Shown: positions 49,502 to 61,299 of the stretch, piece by piece
Numbering within the stretch: the stretch's first letter is position 1
Layout: each line of letters opens with the position of its first letter
DNA from: Buttiauxella agrestis
GTDB lineage: Bacteria; Pseudomonadota; Gammaproteobacteria; Enterobacterales; Enterobacteriaceae
DNA length: 64,000 nt
Reading direction: 5' to 3'
Assembly: GCF_900446255.1 (NCBI RefSeq)
Contig: NZ_UIGI01000001.1
Coordinates: forward strand, 2,754,763-2,818,762
Notes under the pieces: generated by a model
The model's database searches: none
Told to the model about the DNA's origin: nothing
The model's input: the letters and a program-made list of their open reading frames with translations, nothing else
Position numbers and translations under genes: made by a program

Positions 49502-49626
49502 GACCCAAAGTAATTCGAGTTGCAGGAAGGCGGCAAGTGATCGAGTCCCGATGAGCTTACTCTGGTAAGTGATTCGGGTGAGTAAATGAAGCCAACACAC
49601 CAGCAACTTGAAGAACGAAGGGCATA
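49502..49626 (+). repeat. ERIC element (full length)
   Basis: About 125 bases with the ERIC core: GAGCTTAC, then GGTAAGTGATTCGGGTGAG, the diagnostic region of enterobacterial repetitive intergenic consensus sequences. The left end AAGTAATTCGAGTTGCAGGA and right end GCAACTTGAAG are also present. It lies between the putative asr promoter and the asr start codon, so it should be transcribed. Confidence 0.85.
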
Positions 49627-49647
49627 AACAAATTCGAGGATGTCGAG

Positions 49648-50049
49648 ATGAATAAAGTATTAGCTCTGGTGGTTGCCGCTGCAATGGGTCTGTCTTCTGC
49701 TGCTTTCGCTGCTGAAACTACAGCCGCTCCGGCTCCTGCAGCAACTTCTTCTGCTGCTCATGCTCCAGCTGCAAAAACCACTCACCACAAAAAACACAAA
49801 AAAGCTGCTACCGAGCAAAAAGCTCAGGCCGCTAAAAAACACAAAAAAGAAGTGAAGAAAACTGAAGCAGCTAAACCTGCACAAACCGAGCAGAAAGCTC
49901 AAGCGGCTAAAAAGCACCACAAAAAAGCAACGACCAAAACTGAAGCAACAAAACCAGCTGCTCAGAAAGCGCAAGCTGCTAAAAAACACCACAAAAAACC
50001 AGTAGCTAAAACTGAAGCAGCCAAACCTGCAACTCAGCCAGCTGCATAA
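49648..50049 (+). CDS. asr: Acid shock protein Asr
   Basis: Periplasmic acid-induced basic protein, 133 residues against 102 in E. coli. The signal peptide [21 protein letters not shown] is cleaved before AETT. The mature part is Lys/Ala/His-rich with three tandem repeats of about 24 residues built on [12 protein letters not shown] and TEAAKPA, one or more than in E. coli, which explains the length. GAGGATGTCGAG precedes the start. A strong hairpin terminator follows. Confidence 0.94.
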   Translation: MNKVLALVVAAAMGLSSAAFAAETTAAPAPAATSSAAHAPAAKTTHHKKHKKAATEQKAQAAKKHKKEVKKTEAAKPAQTEQKAQAAKKHHKKATTKTEATKPAAQKAQAAKKHHKKPVAKTEAAKPATQPAA

Positions 50050-50076
50050 GGTTATCGGGGTTAACCCGTAGGCTAA

Positions 50077-50103
50077 AAACACCCGGTTCGCCGGGTGTTT
50101 ACT
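50077..50103 (+). terminator. Terminator of asr
   Basis: AAACACCCGG, loop TTCG, CCGGGTGTTT is a perfect 10-bp stem, followed by a short T-tract interrupted by AC. Confidence 0.75.
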
Positions 50104-50115
50104 TCCGGAGTCTGG

Positions 50116-50199
50116 ATGATGTTGCGACGCTATAGTTTTGAAATCATCCTCACGCTGCTCATTCTTTGCGGCATTATTACGCTAAGCTTCTGGCTTTAA
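50116..50199 (+). CDS. ydgU: Small membrane protein YdgU
   Basis: A 27-residue peptide: MMLRRYSFEI, a hydrophobic helix ILTLLILCGIITLSFWL, and stop. E. coli has the 27-residue small protein YdgU in the same position after asr, with a similar basic start and one membrane helix. CCGGAG lies five bases before ATG 50116; a second ATG follows at once. Function is unknown. Confidence 0.75.
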   Translation: MMLRRYSFEIILTLLILCGIITLSFWL

Positions 50200-50297
50200 T
50201 GACTTTTCACTCCCACTTTTTGTGCGACCCGTCTATAGTTAGACCATTCATCTCGTTTCTATAAAAATCAAAATTAATCGCCCCATCAGAGAGTGAT

Positions 50298-51104
50298 ATG
50301 CGCAAAAAAGTTGTGATGTTGTTAGGAGTGCTGTGTTTTTTACCCGCCCTTTCCCATGCCGATGACGATAGCGCGGCCGACGTCAAAACGCTTTTTTTTG
50401 GTAAGGATGACCGTACACACGTTAATGACCCTGCAACACCGCCCTGGGATGCCATTGGTCAGCTCGAAACGGCCAGCGGTAATTTGTGTACCGCGACTTT
50501 AATTTCCCCTCATCTGGCGCTGACTGCCGGACACTGTTTGCTGCAACCGCCTCGCGGCAAGCCTGATAAAGCCATTGCATTGCGTTTTGTCTCTAATAAA
50601 GGCAAATGGCGTTATGAAATTCATGATATTGAAGGCAGAGTTGAATCGACCCTTGGCCGTCGCCTGAAACCGGATGGGGAGGGTTGGATTGTGCCGTCGG
50701 GTGCCGCACCTCATGATTTTGGCCTGATTATTTTGCATAACCCGCCTTCAGGAATTACCCCGTTGCCACTGTTTGAAGGGGATCGCGACGCACTCACTGA
50801 AGCGCTTAAAAGTCAGAGCCGCAAAGTCACGCAGTCAGGTTATCCGGAAGATCATCTTGACGACCTGTATACCCACAGCGATTGCCTGGTTACAGGTTGG
50901 GCGCAAAAAACCGTGCTTTCGCATCAGTGCGATACATTGCCGGGAGATAGCGGTTCGCCATTGATGTTAAAAACAGAAAGTGGCTGGAAGTTGATTGCGG
51001 TACAAAGCTCCGCACCTGCCGCCAAAGACCGTTACCGTGCCGATAACCGGGCGATTTCAGTGACAGGTTTTCGTGACCAGCTACAAGTTTTAGCCAATCA
51101 GTAA
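50298..51104 (+). CDS. ydgD: Trypsin-like serine protease YdgD
   Basis: Exported chymotrypsin-fold protease, 268 residues (E. coli 273). The signal peptide is [21 protein letters not shown]. The catalytic triad is visible: His79 in LTAGHC, Asp140 in PHDFGLI and Ser218 in GDSGSP. Cys pairs near His79 and the C-terminal Cys may form disulfides. Substrate unknown. A start with GAGAG upstream is used. Terminator shared with convergent mdtI. Confidence 0.93.
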   Translation: MRKKVVMLLGVLCFLPALSHADDDSAADVKTLFFGKDDRTHVNDPATPPWDAIGQLETASGNLCTATLISPHLALTAGHCLLQPPRGKPDKAIALRFVSNKGKWRYEIHDIEGRVESTLGRRLKPDGEGWIVPSGAAPHDFGLIILHNPPSGITPLPLFEGDRDALTEALKSQSRKVTQSGYPEDHLDDLYTHSDCLVTGWAQKTVLSHQCDTLPGDSGSPLMLKTESGWKLIAVQSSAPAAKDRYRADNRAISVTGFRDQLQVLANQ

Positions 51105-51108
51105 TTCC

Positions 51109-51138
51109 ACCGCCCGGCCAATATGCCGGGCGGTTTTG
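51109..51138. terminator. Bidirectional terminator ydgD / mdtI
   Basis: ACCGCCCGGC, loop CAATAT, GCCGGGCGGT followed by TTTGCTTTT lies between the two convergent genes. Confidence 0.88.
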
Positions 51139-51141
51139 CTT

Positions 51142-51471
51142 TTATGCCAGTTTGATGAGCACCATTCCCACCAGCAATAAAACCAGCCCAATCCATCCCT
51201 TACGATTTAGCCGTTGGCCGAACAAAATCCAACCCGCTGCCACGGTAGCCATGATGCCGAAACCGCCCCACAGGGCGTAAGCCACCGAAAGTTCGATACC
51301 TTTTACCGCCTGCGCCAGCGCGCTAAAAGCGGCCAGCACCGCACACAGCGACAACACACCGTAGCCAAAACGACGGAAACCATCAGAGTGCTTTAAGAGG
51401 ATGTTAGCGACAATTTCCAACACGATTGCCAGCAGTAACCACAACGCGTGAATCCATTCAAACGACGGCAT
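51142..51471 (-). CDS. mdtI: Spermidine exporter subunit MdtI
   Basis: Small multidrug resistance-family membrane protein, 109 residues as in E. coli, with four helices. It works with MdtJ as a heterodimer exporting spermidine. Conserved Glu in the first helix, [17 protein letters not shown], and the [17 protein letters not shown] end are typical. Its start overlaps the mdtJ end by 14 bases, so translation is coupled. Confidence 0.95.
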   Translation of the reverse strand: MPSFEWIHALWLLLAIVLEIVANILLKHSDGFRRFGYGVLSLCAVLAAFSALAQAVKGIELSVAYALWGGFGIMATVAAGWILFGQRLNRKGWIGLVLLLVGMVLIKLA

Positions 51472-51832
51472 GTTCCCTCTCCTTCGCAGGTTTTGGGGTG
51501 CGTGGTTTTTTGGTGCTGGTGCCTGATTTAATCAGTGCAATCCCGACCACCAGCGTCGTCAATCCCATTATTTTAAGCGGTGAGATTGACTCATCAAACA
51601 ATAAGACGCTGAACAGGGTGATGAATAAAATGCCGATCCCTTCCCACATCGCGTAAGCCACGCCAAGTGCGATTTTTTTAACCGAAAATGAAAGTAAAAT
51701 ATAAGACAGCGCGATCATTAACAGCATGAAAATATAACCGAGATTATCATCGCTGACGCTCGACCATTTCATGGATAATGTGCCGGTAATTTCAGCAGCG
51801 ATAGCAAGCGCTAATAAAATCCAATAGATCAT
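51458..51832 (-). CDS. mdtJ: Spermidine exporter subunit MdtJ
   Basis: SMR-family membrane protein, 124 residues (E. coli 121), four helices. The first helix carries the conserved Glu in [17 protein letters not shown]. The tail is Lys/Thr-rich. It precedes mdtI in one operon. A hairpin over the ribosome-binding site and a candidate leader ORF lie upstream. Confidence 0.95.
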   Translation of the reverse strand: MIYWILLALAIAAEITGTLSMKWSSVSDDNLGYIFMLLMIALSYILLSFSVKKIALGVAYAMWEGIGILFITLFSVLLFDESISPLKIMGLTTLVVGIALIKSGTSTKKPRTPKPAKEREHAVV

Positions 51833-51835
51833 GAT

Positions 51836-51853
51836 TTCTCTCCTGACAGAGAA
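51836..51853 (-). promoter_or_regulatory. Hairpin covering mdtJ ribosome-binding site
   Basis: On the reverse strand, TTCTCT-GTCAGG-AGAGAA forms a 6-bp stem in which AGGAGAG, the mdtJ Shine-Dalgarno, lies in loop and arm. The start codon is three bases further on. Confidence 0.5.
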
Positions 51854-51961
51854 AATAGCCTAACCACAGCTTGCAAATGTGCTTAATAAAGCCTGCAAGC
51901 CAAATAAAATAAGTGTGATTTTTATCCCGAAATTATTCGAGATACTGCCAGGCAAAGGGAT

Positions 51962-52066
51962 CTATAGCGCGTTGCGCCAGTGTTGTTCACCGGATAGGGA
52001 GAAAGCAGAAGAGAAAGATGGGGCTTGATGGGTCAGTAACGTTCTGAACAGCTTGTTCGTAAGCAT
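51962..52066 (-). CDS. mdtU: Candidate leader ORF mdtU upstream of mdtJI
   Basis: A 34-residue frame, MLTNKLFRTLLTHQAPSFSS and on to EQHWRNAL, ends 129 bases before mdtJ. A leader ORF called mdtU, which makes mdtJI spermidine-responsive, has been reported in E. coli to my memory; position and size would fit. The frame extends upstream with other ATGs (52075, 52144). The ribosome-binding site is weak. Identification rests on position, not on a sequence match. Confidence 0.45.
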   Translation of the reverse strand: MLTNKLFRTLLTHQAPSFSSAFSLSGEQHWRNAL

Positions 52067-52298
52067 AATGTCCATAATTTTCACAACATATCCGCGGTGT
52101 TGCTTCTCATCAGTTGCGGATAGTAAATTGTCCTCAGTAGTCAAACACCCTGAATTTGTACCATATTTCAGGATGTGCCGCTTTCCCTTTTCAATTCTTT
52201 ACGCTCAGGATCAGGGAAAATAAGTGTATACCCCTTCTTTTCTCGCCCGTATTATAAGCTCCATTAAGGAACATTCTATTCAGACGGGATCATCAATA

Positions 52299-53333
52299 AT
52301 GGCAAAACCCATTATTACACTCAGCGGTTTAAAAGCCGTCATTATGTTCGGGATGATTGTCATCATTCTGGTGGGCATAAAAATAGCCGCAGAGATTATC
52401 GTGCCATTTATTCTGGCGCTGTTTATTGCCATTATCCTCAATCCGATGATTCGCCGTCTGGAGCGTGTCCGTGTGCCGCGCGTGATGGCGATTGTGCTCG
52501 TCATTTCAGTGATCGTTTGTTTTGTGGTGCTTTTACTCGCCTATCTTGGCACCACGCTGAATGAACTCACGCGCACTCTGCCGCAATATCGCTCGTCGTT
52601 AATTTCTCCGCTGCAAACGCTGGAACCCTGGTTACAACGTGCAGGGATTTCCGTTTCGGTCGATGAACTGGTGAAATACATCGATCCGAATGCCGCGATG
52701 ACGCTCGTCACCAGCCTGATTACCCAGCTTTCTAACGCCATGACATCCATATTTTTGCTGCTGCTCACCGTGGTGTTTATGCTGACCGAAGTGCCGCAGT
52801 TGCCGATAAAACTTCAGCAATTGATGTCGCGCCCGGCGGAAGGTATGGGAGCGATTCAACGTGCGCTGGATAGCGTCAGTCGCTATCTGGTGCTAAAAAC
52901 CGCCATCAGTCTGGTCACCGGTTTGGTGGTGTGGATCATGCTCGCGATGCTCGATGTGCGTTTTGCCTTTGTCTGGGCGCTGCTCGCCTTCTCGCTTAAT
53001 TACATTCCCAATATCGGTTCCGTTCTGGCCGCAATCCCGCCTGTCGCGCAGGTTCTGGTATTCAGTGGGTTATATGAAGCGTTGCTGGTGGTGGCGGGTT
53101 ATCTGGCGATAAACCTGGTATTCGGCAATATCATTGAGCCACGTATGATGGGACGCGGGTTGGGTTTATCAACACTGGTGGTGTTTTTGTCGTTGATATT
53201 TTGGGGCTGGCTGCTGGGACCTGTGGGCATGTTGCTTTCGGTTCCGCTGACTATCGCGGTGAAAATTGCACTGGAGCAAAACGAAGGTGGCAAAAGCATT
53301 GCGGTGCTGCTCAGTGATGTGACCAAAAACTAA
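52299..53333 (+). CDS. tqsA: AI-2 exporter TqsA (YdgG)
   Basis: AI-2E/PerM-family inner-membrane protein of 344 residues, the E. coli length, implicated in export of the quorum signal autoinducer-2. About seven or eight membrane helices; conserved [18 protein letters not shown] and [16 protein letters not shown]. The start [17 protein letters not shown] at 52299 equals E. coli; a frame from 52224 adds 25 unconserved residues. A hairpin (GGAGCCG ... CGGCTCC, 53340-53369) follows the stop. Confidence 0.94.
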   Translation: MAKPIITLSGLKAVIMFGMIVIILVGIKIAAEIIVPFILALFIAIILNPMIRRLERVRVPRVMAIVLVISVIVCFVVLLLAYLGTTLNELTRTLPQYRSSLISPLQTLEPWLQRAGISVSVDELVKYIDPNAAMTLVTSLITQLSNAMTSIFLLLLTVVFMLTEVPQLPIKLQQLMSRPAEGMGAIQRALDSVSRYLVLKTAISLVTGLVVWIMLAMLDVRFAFVWALLAFSLNYIPNIGSVLAAIPPVAQVLVFSGLYEALLVVAGYLAINLVFGNIIEPRMMGRGLGLSTLVVFLSLIFWGWLLGPVGMLLSVPLTIAVKIALEQNEGGKSIAVLLSDVTKN

Positions 53334-53378
53334 GAATGCGGAGCCGTTCGCTTTATTGAGAGCGGCTCCAACATGAGA

Positions 53379-53609
53379 TTAGAGGCTGTAACCCGGTTTT
53401 TTGGCGAGAGTGTCTAGCTGTGGAGCAATCTCTTTATCGTAGACCTCTTCCTTCCAGCGATCTTTCTCGATTGGCGTTAACGCCACGGAAAGCGATTCAT
53501 CCGTTGAACTGAAATGCTTCTTAAGCACGTCACAAATATCGTTAGCCAGTGCGTGTTTTTGCTCGTCAGTCAGTTCACGTGGAAAGTGTTTTACAGTGAT
53601 ATGCGGCAC
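53379..53609 (-). CDS. pptA: 4-oxalocrotonate tautomerase-family protein PptA
   Basis: Small tautomerase of 76 residues (E. coli PptA 77). The start is GTG at 53609 with AGGAG eight bases upstream, giving Met-Pro-His-Ile; after Met removal, Pro1 is the catalytic base of the family. Conserved FPRELTDEQK and C-terminal KKPGYSL support the call. The frame continues upstream to 53663 but would hide Pro1. It follows nat by 41 bases, possibly one operon, close together also in E. coli. Confidence 0.88.
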   Translation of the reverse strand: MPHITVKHFPRELTDEQKHALANDICDVLKKHFSSTDESLSVALTPIEKDRWKEEVYDKEIAPQLDTLAKKPGYSL

Positions 53610-53650
53610 AATAATTCTCCTGGTTAATCTATTTTCATTTACGGTAAACG

Positions 53651-54454
53651 TTAAAACCGACACGCGGCCGCAAACTCTTCGCGGCTGAAACCGTGGCGTT
53701 TATCGTCAACGCGCAGCCCGAATTTGTCCATCAGCAATTGATATAATTCATCAGCCTGTTCAATGATTCGCGGTTCGCCTTCGTTAAATTGCCAGTCGAT
53801 TTGTGTCAACATCGTTCCATCGACATTTTTCAAACACAGCATTAAATGATGACGAAAATGGGACGCAGGCCAGGTCGATACATAGTGATTGCCGGCCTCG
53901 TGATCCGAGGGATACTGGAAACTCAAATCGAAACGGTACAGCGGCTGCCATTCGTCTTTATGTTGGATACTGAGTAAATAATCGTTTTCGACAAGAGTTA
54001 AGCGATATACGCCGTGCGGAGTGGTTTGGGCGATGTCCGCTTCGAGGCGCACTGGAGCCGTTAAAGATTTGCCACCAAACCCAACATCGGCAATAAAACG
54101 CTGCTGGTTTATCGTCACTAGCAACAGGCGATGGGTGCGCGACGGCATTTCTGGGGGCAGAGACATCAGCACTCGCGCCCCTAAATCCTCGACTTCAAAG
54201 CCGATGTCTTCAAGGGCTGCACGCAATAAACCATTTTGCTCGAAGCAATAACCGCCACGGCCCGCCACCACTAGTTTATTGAATATGTCATCAATCCCCA
54301 GGTTAATTTTGCGCCCGAGCAGGACATCTAAATTTTCAAACGCAATCGTGGAAATATGAAGTAAATGAATACGTTGCAGCGTTTCTAAATCAGGCGTTGC
54401 GACGCCATCGAAACCAATGCGTGTAAAATAGGCCTGTCGGTCAAAAGTCATCAT
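53651..54454 (-). CDS. nhoA: Arylamine N-acetyltransferase (NhoA type)
   Basis: Acetyl-CoA:arylamine N-acetyltransferase / N-hydroxyarylamine O-acetyltransferase, 267 residues (E. coli 281). Catalytic triad Cys70 in RGGYCFEQN, His108 in SRTHRLLL and Asp123 in IADVGFGG; numbering from the second Met (54451) equals E. coli Cys69/His107/Asp122. AAGG stands seven bases before ATG 54454. The C-terminus is shorter than E. coli. Divergent lacI lies 107 bases away. Confidence 0.92.
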   Translation of the reverse strand: MMTFDRQAYFTRIGFDGVATPDLETLQRIHLLHISTIAFENLDVLLGRKINLGIDDIFNKLVVAGRGGYCFEQNGLLRAALEDIGFEVEDLGARVLMSLPPEMPSRTHRLLLVTINQQRFIADVGFGGKSLTAPVRLEADIAQTTPHGVYRLTLVENDYLLSIQHKDEWQPLYRFDLSFQYPSDHEAGNHYVSTWPASHFRHHLMLCLKNVDGTMLTQIDWQFNEGEPRIIEQADELYQLLMDKFGLRVDDKRHGFSREEFAAACRF

Positions 54455-54561
54455 CTCAATACCTTGAAAGCGAATGTCTTCACTATAATGCGTTTTTTGG
54501 GCGGCAAATGATCGATAATGCCTTCCCTACACCGGAACATCAGCGCCAGAAGGAAGCCGCC

Positions 54562-55644
54562 ATGAAAACTAAATCGATGACACTTTACGATGTGGCGAAA
54601 CACGCAAACGTCTCTTATCAGACCGTGTCGCGAGTCATTAATCAGGCGGAACATGTATCGGAAAAAACACGGCGTAAAGTAGAAACCGCCATGCAGGAAC
54701 TCAATTACGTTCCTAATCGCGTCGCGCAGCAACTGGCCGGGAAACTGAGCCATACCCTCGGGCTGGTCACCAGTAATTTGTCTTTGCATGCCCCTTCGCA
54801 AATTGCCGCGGCGATTAAATCTCAGGCCAGCAAACTTCACTTTAACGTGGTGATGTCGATGATTGAGCAGCCCGATTTAAATGCCTGTAAAAGTGCGGTG
54901 AACGGTTTGCTTTCCCAGCGAGTCGATGGACTGATCGTTAACATCCCGCTGGAAGATGAGCAGGCAAAAGCTATCCGCGCGATGTGCGGCACTGTTCCGG
55001 TGTTGTTCGTGGATGTTTCCCCTGAACTGGCAACCCACAGTATTACGTTTGATGCCGTCACGGGTGCGCATTTGGCGGTGGAACATCTCGTTGTGCAGGG
55101 TCACAAGCAGGTCGCCTTACTTTGCGGCCCGCAGGATTCGGTATCCGCTCGTCTGCGTCAGCAAGGCTGGCAACAGGCGCTGGCGAAACATCACCTGAAC
55201 GCGGTGGCACAGCTGCAAGGCGACTGGAGTTCGTTGTCCGGTTATCTGCAAACACTGGCGCTAATCAGTCTCAATACTCCATTCACCGCCCTGCTGGTCG
55301 CCAACGACCAAATGGCGTTGGGTGCGTTGCGTGCGCTCAATGAGTCGGGTTTGTCCGTCCCGAAGCACGTTTCGGTCGTCGGTTATGATGATACCGAAGA
55401 CAGCGCCTGTTTTATCCCGCCGCTCACCACCATCAAGCAGGACTTTAAAGCGCTGGGCTCTGCCAGTGTCGACCGACTGATTGCCCTGATTCACAACGGC
55501 GACCTTCCCTTGCAGGCGACAGTGCTGCCGGTGACGCTTATCAAACGCAAGACCACCGCTGCTCCCCACTCGGAAACCGAGTCACCGCAAGCGTTAGCCG
55601 ACGCGTTGACGGCTCTTGCCCGCCAGGTTGCACGCCTGAAATGA
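54562..55644 (+). CDS. lacI: Lactose operon repressor LacI
   Basis: LacI repressor of 360 residues, full-length E. coli-like. The headpiece reads MTLYDVAKHANVSYQTVSRVINQ, near identical to E. coli LacI, followed by hinge helix NRVAQQLAGK. Effector-domain stretches HAPSQIAAAIKSQA, VANDQMALGA and VVGYDDTEDSACFIPPLTTIKQD are strongly conserved. A tetramerisation-type C-terminal helix (ALADALTALARQVARLK) is present. AAGGAAG precedes ATG 54562; the longer frame from 54508 lies in the nhoA-lacI spacer. lacZ follows. Confidence 0.96.
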   Translation: MKTKSMTLYDVAKHANVSYQTVSRVINQAEHVSEKTRRKVETAMQELNYVPNRVAQQLAGKLSHTLGLVTSNLSLHAPSQIAAAIKSQASKLHFNVVMSMIEQPDLNACKSAVNGLLSQRVDGLIVNIPLEDEQAKAIRAMCGTVPVLFVDVSPELATHSITFDAVTGAHLAVEHLVVQGHKQVALLCGPQDSVSARLRQQGWQQALAKHHLNAVAQLQGDWSSLSGYLQTLALISLNTPFTALLVANDQMALGALRALNESGLSVPKHVSVVGYDDTEDSACFIPPLTTIKQDFKALGSASVDRLIALIHNGDLPLQATVLPVTLIKRKTTAAPHSETESPQALADALTALARQVARLK

Positions 55645-55647
55645 TTT

Positions 55648-55663
55648 TGTGAATCGACTCACC
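55648..55663 (+). promoter_or_regulatory. CRP site of the lac promoter
   Basis: TGTGAATCGACTCACC matches the CRP consensus TGTGA-N6-TCACA at nine of ten positions. Its centre is 61.5 bases upstream of base 55717, where the start site would be by alignment with E. coli lac. It begins four bases after the lacI stop. Confidence 0.82.
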
Positions 55664-55680
55664 TGACCGTGTTTTGCTGC

Positions 55681-58851
<3,171 letters not shown>

Positions 58852-58865
58852 GTCAGAATACGCTT

Positions 58866-58942
58866 TCGTAGGCCGGATGAGCGCAGCGTCATCCGGCATT
58901 TACGTCTGATTGTCGGATGACGCTACCGCTTACCCGACCTAC
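58866..58942. repeat. BIME: two inverted REP units after lacZ
   Basis: CGTAGGCCGGATGAGCGCAG with CGTCATCCGGCA, and inverted GTCGGATGACGCTACCGCTT with ACCCGACCTACAA, form a BIME pair. Confidence 0.88.
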
Positions 58943-59125
58943 AAAACCTGCAAAATAGTGTGTGTTTCCGCACCGCCCTCTCTATTTGAAAAAAGGCATT
59001 AGCGTCCTTAACCATTTATGGATAGGATCTAGCGCCCGTTTTGCCATGACGCTGCCGTTATAAGGCTGAAGTTAAAAAATGTCAGGTTACAAAACGGGAT
59101 TCTTTTGACAAGGATAAAGGGAAAC

Positions 59126-60595
59126 ATGAACACAACATCGACCACAGAAGCAGAAAAACACGCAGCCAAACGACGTTGGCTAAATTCACACGATTCCGGT
59201 TATCACAAAGCGATGGGCAACCGCCAGGTGCAGATGATTGCCATTGGCGGCGCAATTGGCACCGGCCTGTTCTTAGGCGCAGGCGCTCGTTTGCAAATGG
59301 CTGGCCCGGCGTTAGCGCTGGTCTATCTGGTTTGCGGGATCTTTTCTTTCTTTATTCTACGTGCGCTGGGCGAACTGGTGCTCCATCGCCCTTCCAGCGG
59401 CAGTTTCGTTTCTTATGCCCGTGAGTTCCTCGGCGAGAAAGCCTCTTACGTTGCAGGCTGGATGTACTTCGTAAACTGGGCGATGACCGGCATCGTCGAT
59501 ATCACCGCCGTCGCACTGTATATGCATTACTGGGGCGCGTTCGGAGATATTCCGCAGTGGGTGTTTGCGCTCTGCGCCCTGGGGATCGTCGGCACGATGA
59601 ATATGATCGGCGTGAAGTGGTTCGCAGAAATGGAATTTTGGTTCGCGCTGATCAAAGTCCTCGCCATTGTCGCGTTCCTGGTCGTCGGGACGGTTTTCCT
59701 CGGCAGCGGCAAAATGCTTGATGGCAACGCGACCGGCTTCCATTTAATCACCGATAACGGCGGTTTCTTCCCCCACGGCCTGTTGCCTGCTTTAGTTCTG
59801 GTGCAGGGCGTGGTGTTTGCCTTTGCCTCGATTGAACTGGTCGGCACGGCGGCTGGCGAGTGTAAAGATCCGCAGACCATGGTGCCGAAAGCGATTAACA
59901 GCGTTATCTGGCGCATCGGCCTGTTTTACGTCGGCTCCGTCGTTTTGCTGGTGTTGTTGCTGCCGTGGAATGCCTATCAAGCCGGGCAAAGCCCGTTTGT
60001 GACATTTTTCTCAAAACTCGGCGTGCCTTACATCGGTGACATCATGAATATGGTGGTGCTGAGCGCGGCGCTTTCGAGCCTCAACTCGGGCCTCTATTCC
60101 ACCGGGCGTATTCTGCGTTCCATGTCGATGGGCGGCTCGGCACCCAAATTCATGTCAAAGATGAGTAAGCAACAAGTGCCGTATGCCGGGATTCTGGTGA
60201 CGCTTGGCGTTTATGTGATTGGCGTGGTGCTGAACTATCTTGTGCCTTCGCAAGTGTTTGAGATTGTCCTGAACGTGGCCTCGCTGGGAATTATCACTTC
60301 CTGGGCGTTTATCGTGATTTGCCAGATGCGTCTGCGCAAAGCGATTAAAGAAGGGAAAGCAGCGGATGTCAGTTTTAAAATGCCGGGAGCACCGTTCACC
60401 TCGTGGTTGACGCTGTTGTTCCTGTTCAGCGTGCTGGCGTTAATGGCGTTCGATTATCCGAATGGAACCTATACCATTGCGTCCATTCCACTGATTGGGG
60501 TGTTGCTGGTGCTGGGTTGGTTTGGTGCGCGTAAACGCGTACACGAGTTGGCGCATAATCCTGATGCGCATCCAGACGATATTCCAAACGTTTAG
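59126..60595 (+). CDS. ansP: L-asparagine permease AnsP
   Basis: APC-family importer of asparagine, 489 residues (E. coli 499) with twelve helices. The N-terminal region HKAMGNRQVQMIAIGGAIGT is the AAT-family substrate motif, and the sequence VDITAVALYMHYWGAFG is nearly as in E. coli AnsP. The start MNTTSTTEAEKHAAKRRWL at 59126 follows AAAGGG; the frame is open to 59105. The C-terminal tail is shorter than E. coli. In E. coli ansP lies near yncE-yncD; here a sigma-factor operon lies between ansP and yncD. Confidence 0.93.
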   Translation: MNTTSTTEAEKHAAKRRWLNSHDSGYHKAMGNRQVQMIAIGGAIGTGLFLGAGARLQMAGPALALVYLVCGIFSFFILRALGELVLHRPSSGSFVSYAREFLGEKASYVAGWMYFVNWAMTGIVDITAVALYMHYWGAFGDIPQWVFALCALGIVGTMNMIGVKWFAEMEFWFALIKVLAIVAFLVVGTVFLGSGKMLDGNATGFHLITDNGGFFPHGLLPALVLVQGVVFAFASIELVGTAAGECKDPQTMVPKAINSVIWRIGLFYVGSVVLLVLLLPWNAYQAGQSPFVTFFSKLGVPYIGDIMNMVVLSAALSSLNSGLYSTGRILRSMSMGGSAPKFMSKMSKQQVPYAGILVTLGVYVIGVVLNYLVPSQVFEIVLNVASLGIITSWAFIVICQMRLRKAIKEGKAADVSFKMPGAPFTSWLTLLFLFSVLALMAFDYPNGTYTIASIPLIGVLLVLGWFGARKRVHELAHNPDAHPDDIPNV

Positions 60596-60611
60596 TCCGG
60601 TTTAAACATAC

Positions 60612-60638
60612 AGGGCAGAATGAGTATTCTGCCCTTTT
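60612..60638. terminator. Terminator between ansP and anti-sigma gene
   Basis: AGGGCAGAAT, loop GAGT, ATTCTGCCCT plus TTT. It lies between two convergent genes. Confidence 0.87.
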
Positions 60639-60645
60639 GCAGTGT

Positions 60646-61299
60646 TTATAACGTCCCACTAAACACAACTGGCCCGGTCGGCTGCCCGGTTGGAGACCCC
60701 CCCTGCGGTTCGAGACTCATTGCAATCGTCATCCCTGCCACAAGCTTTACATTTCCTGCCGCTAACTGCGTCGTCTGCTGCGTATTCACTAAGCCCAATG
60801 AAATCGGTTTTTCCCCTTGCGGGATGGCCCACAGCTGCAAGCTGCTATTGGCGGCAATTTCACGCGTTTGTACCGGAACCAGCTTCAGCGTTTGGCGATT
60901 GCTGTCGGTGCTGATAATCCACTGCCCTTTCGCCGCATCGCTACTGTTTAATACCACCAGCGGTGCAAGTTCCGGAGTAGGACGGGTGAAATGTGGGACC
61001 AGCACAATTGCGGCAAGCCCTGCGGCCAGCGCCCATCCTAAATAGTTCCAGTTCCACCCTGCTATGCGCTTTGTTGGCGGCAAGCTGAGTTGTATTTTCT
61101 TCCACACGCGTTCCGGCGGCGTTCGCGCCACAACGTTGTTATCGAGTGCGGCTAGCATCGTTTGCCAGCGACCTAAAATGGCGACTAAATCGGGTTCGTT
61201 GGCCAGTCGCCGCTCAAAACGCAGACGCGCACCGCCACGCAATGTGCCCAGGGCATACTGTGCAGCCAGCGCGCTATCGATATCTTGTCTGCTTTTCAT
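60646..61299 (-). CDS. Anti-sigma factor, RskA family
   Basis: Membrane-bound anti-sigma factor, 217 residues. N-terminal cytoplasmic anti-sigma domain (about 1-85) includes LAAQYALGTLRGGARLRFERR, the typical RskA/ChrR-like start. One membrane helix LGWALAAGLAAIVLVP lies at about residues 88-103. The C-terminal about 110 residues are the RskA domain, periplasmic, with a SLEPQGGSPTGQPTGPVVF end that is diagnostic. It overlaps the sigma gene by four bases (ATGA) and is translationally coupled. It probably holds the sigma factor inactive until cleaved or a signal arrives. Confidence 0.87.
   Translation of the reverse strand: MKSRQDIDSALAAQYALGTLRGGARLRFERRLANEPDLVAILGRWQTMLAALDNNVVARTPPERVWKKIQLSLPPTKRIAGWNWNYLGWALAAGLAAIVLVPHFTRPTPELAPLVVLNSSDAAKGQWIISTDSNRQTLKLVPVQTREIAANSSLQLWAIPQGEKPISLGLVNTQQTTQLAAGNVKLVAGMTIAMSLEPQGGSPTGQPTGPVVFSGTL

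Larger units (their letters stand above)
49318..49647. other. asr control region built from two ERIC elements
   Basis: This 330-base gap contains a shortened ERIC, an RstA box, a TATAGT -10-like element at 49461-49466, and a full ERIC that would lie in the asr 5' untranslated region. No other gene is seen. Confidence 0.65.
51833..52298. other. Leader region of mdtJI and promoter region of tqsA
   Basis: This 466-base divergent gap holds the candidate mdtU leader ORF, an inverted repeat GCTTGCA ... TGCAAGC (51869-51900), the hairpin in front of mdtJ and, to the right, the presumed tqsA promoter. A frame open upstream of tqsA (from 52224) is not conserved. Confidence 0.5.

Noticed and set aside
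54451-54840. Reverse frame of 129 codons across the nhoA-lacI spacer
   Set aside because: Overlaps the conserved LacI headpiece codons in antisense and has no recognisable family.
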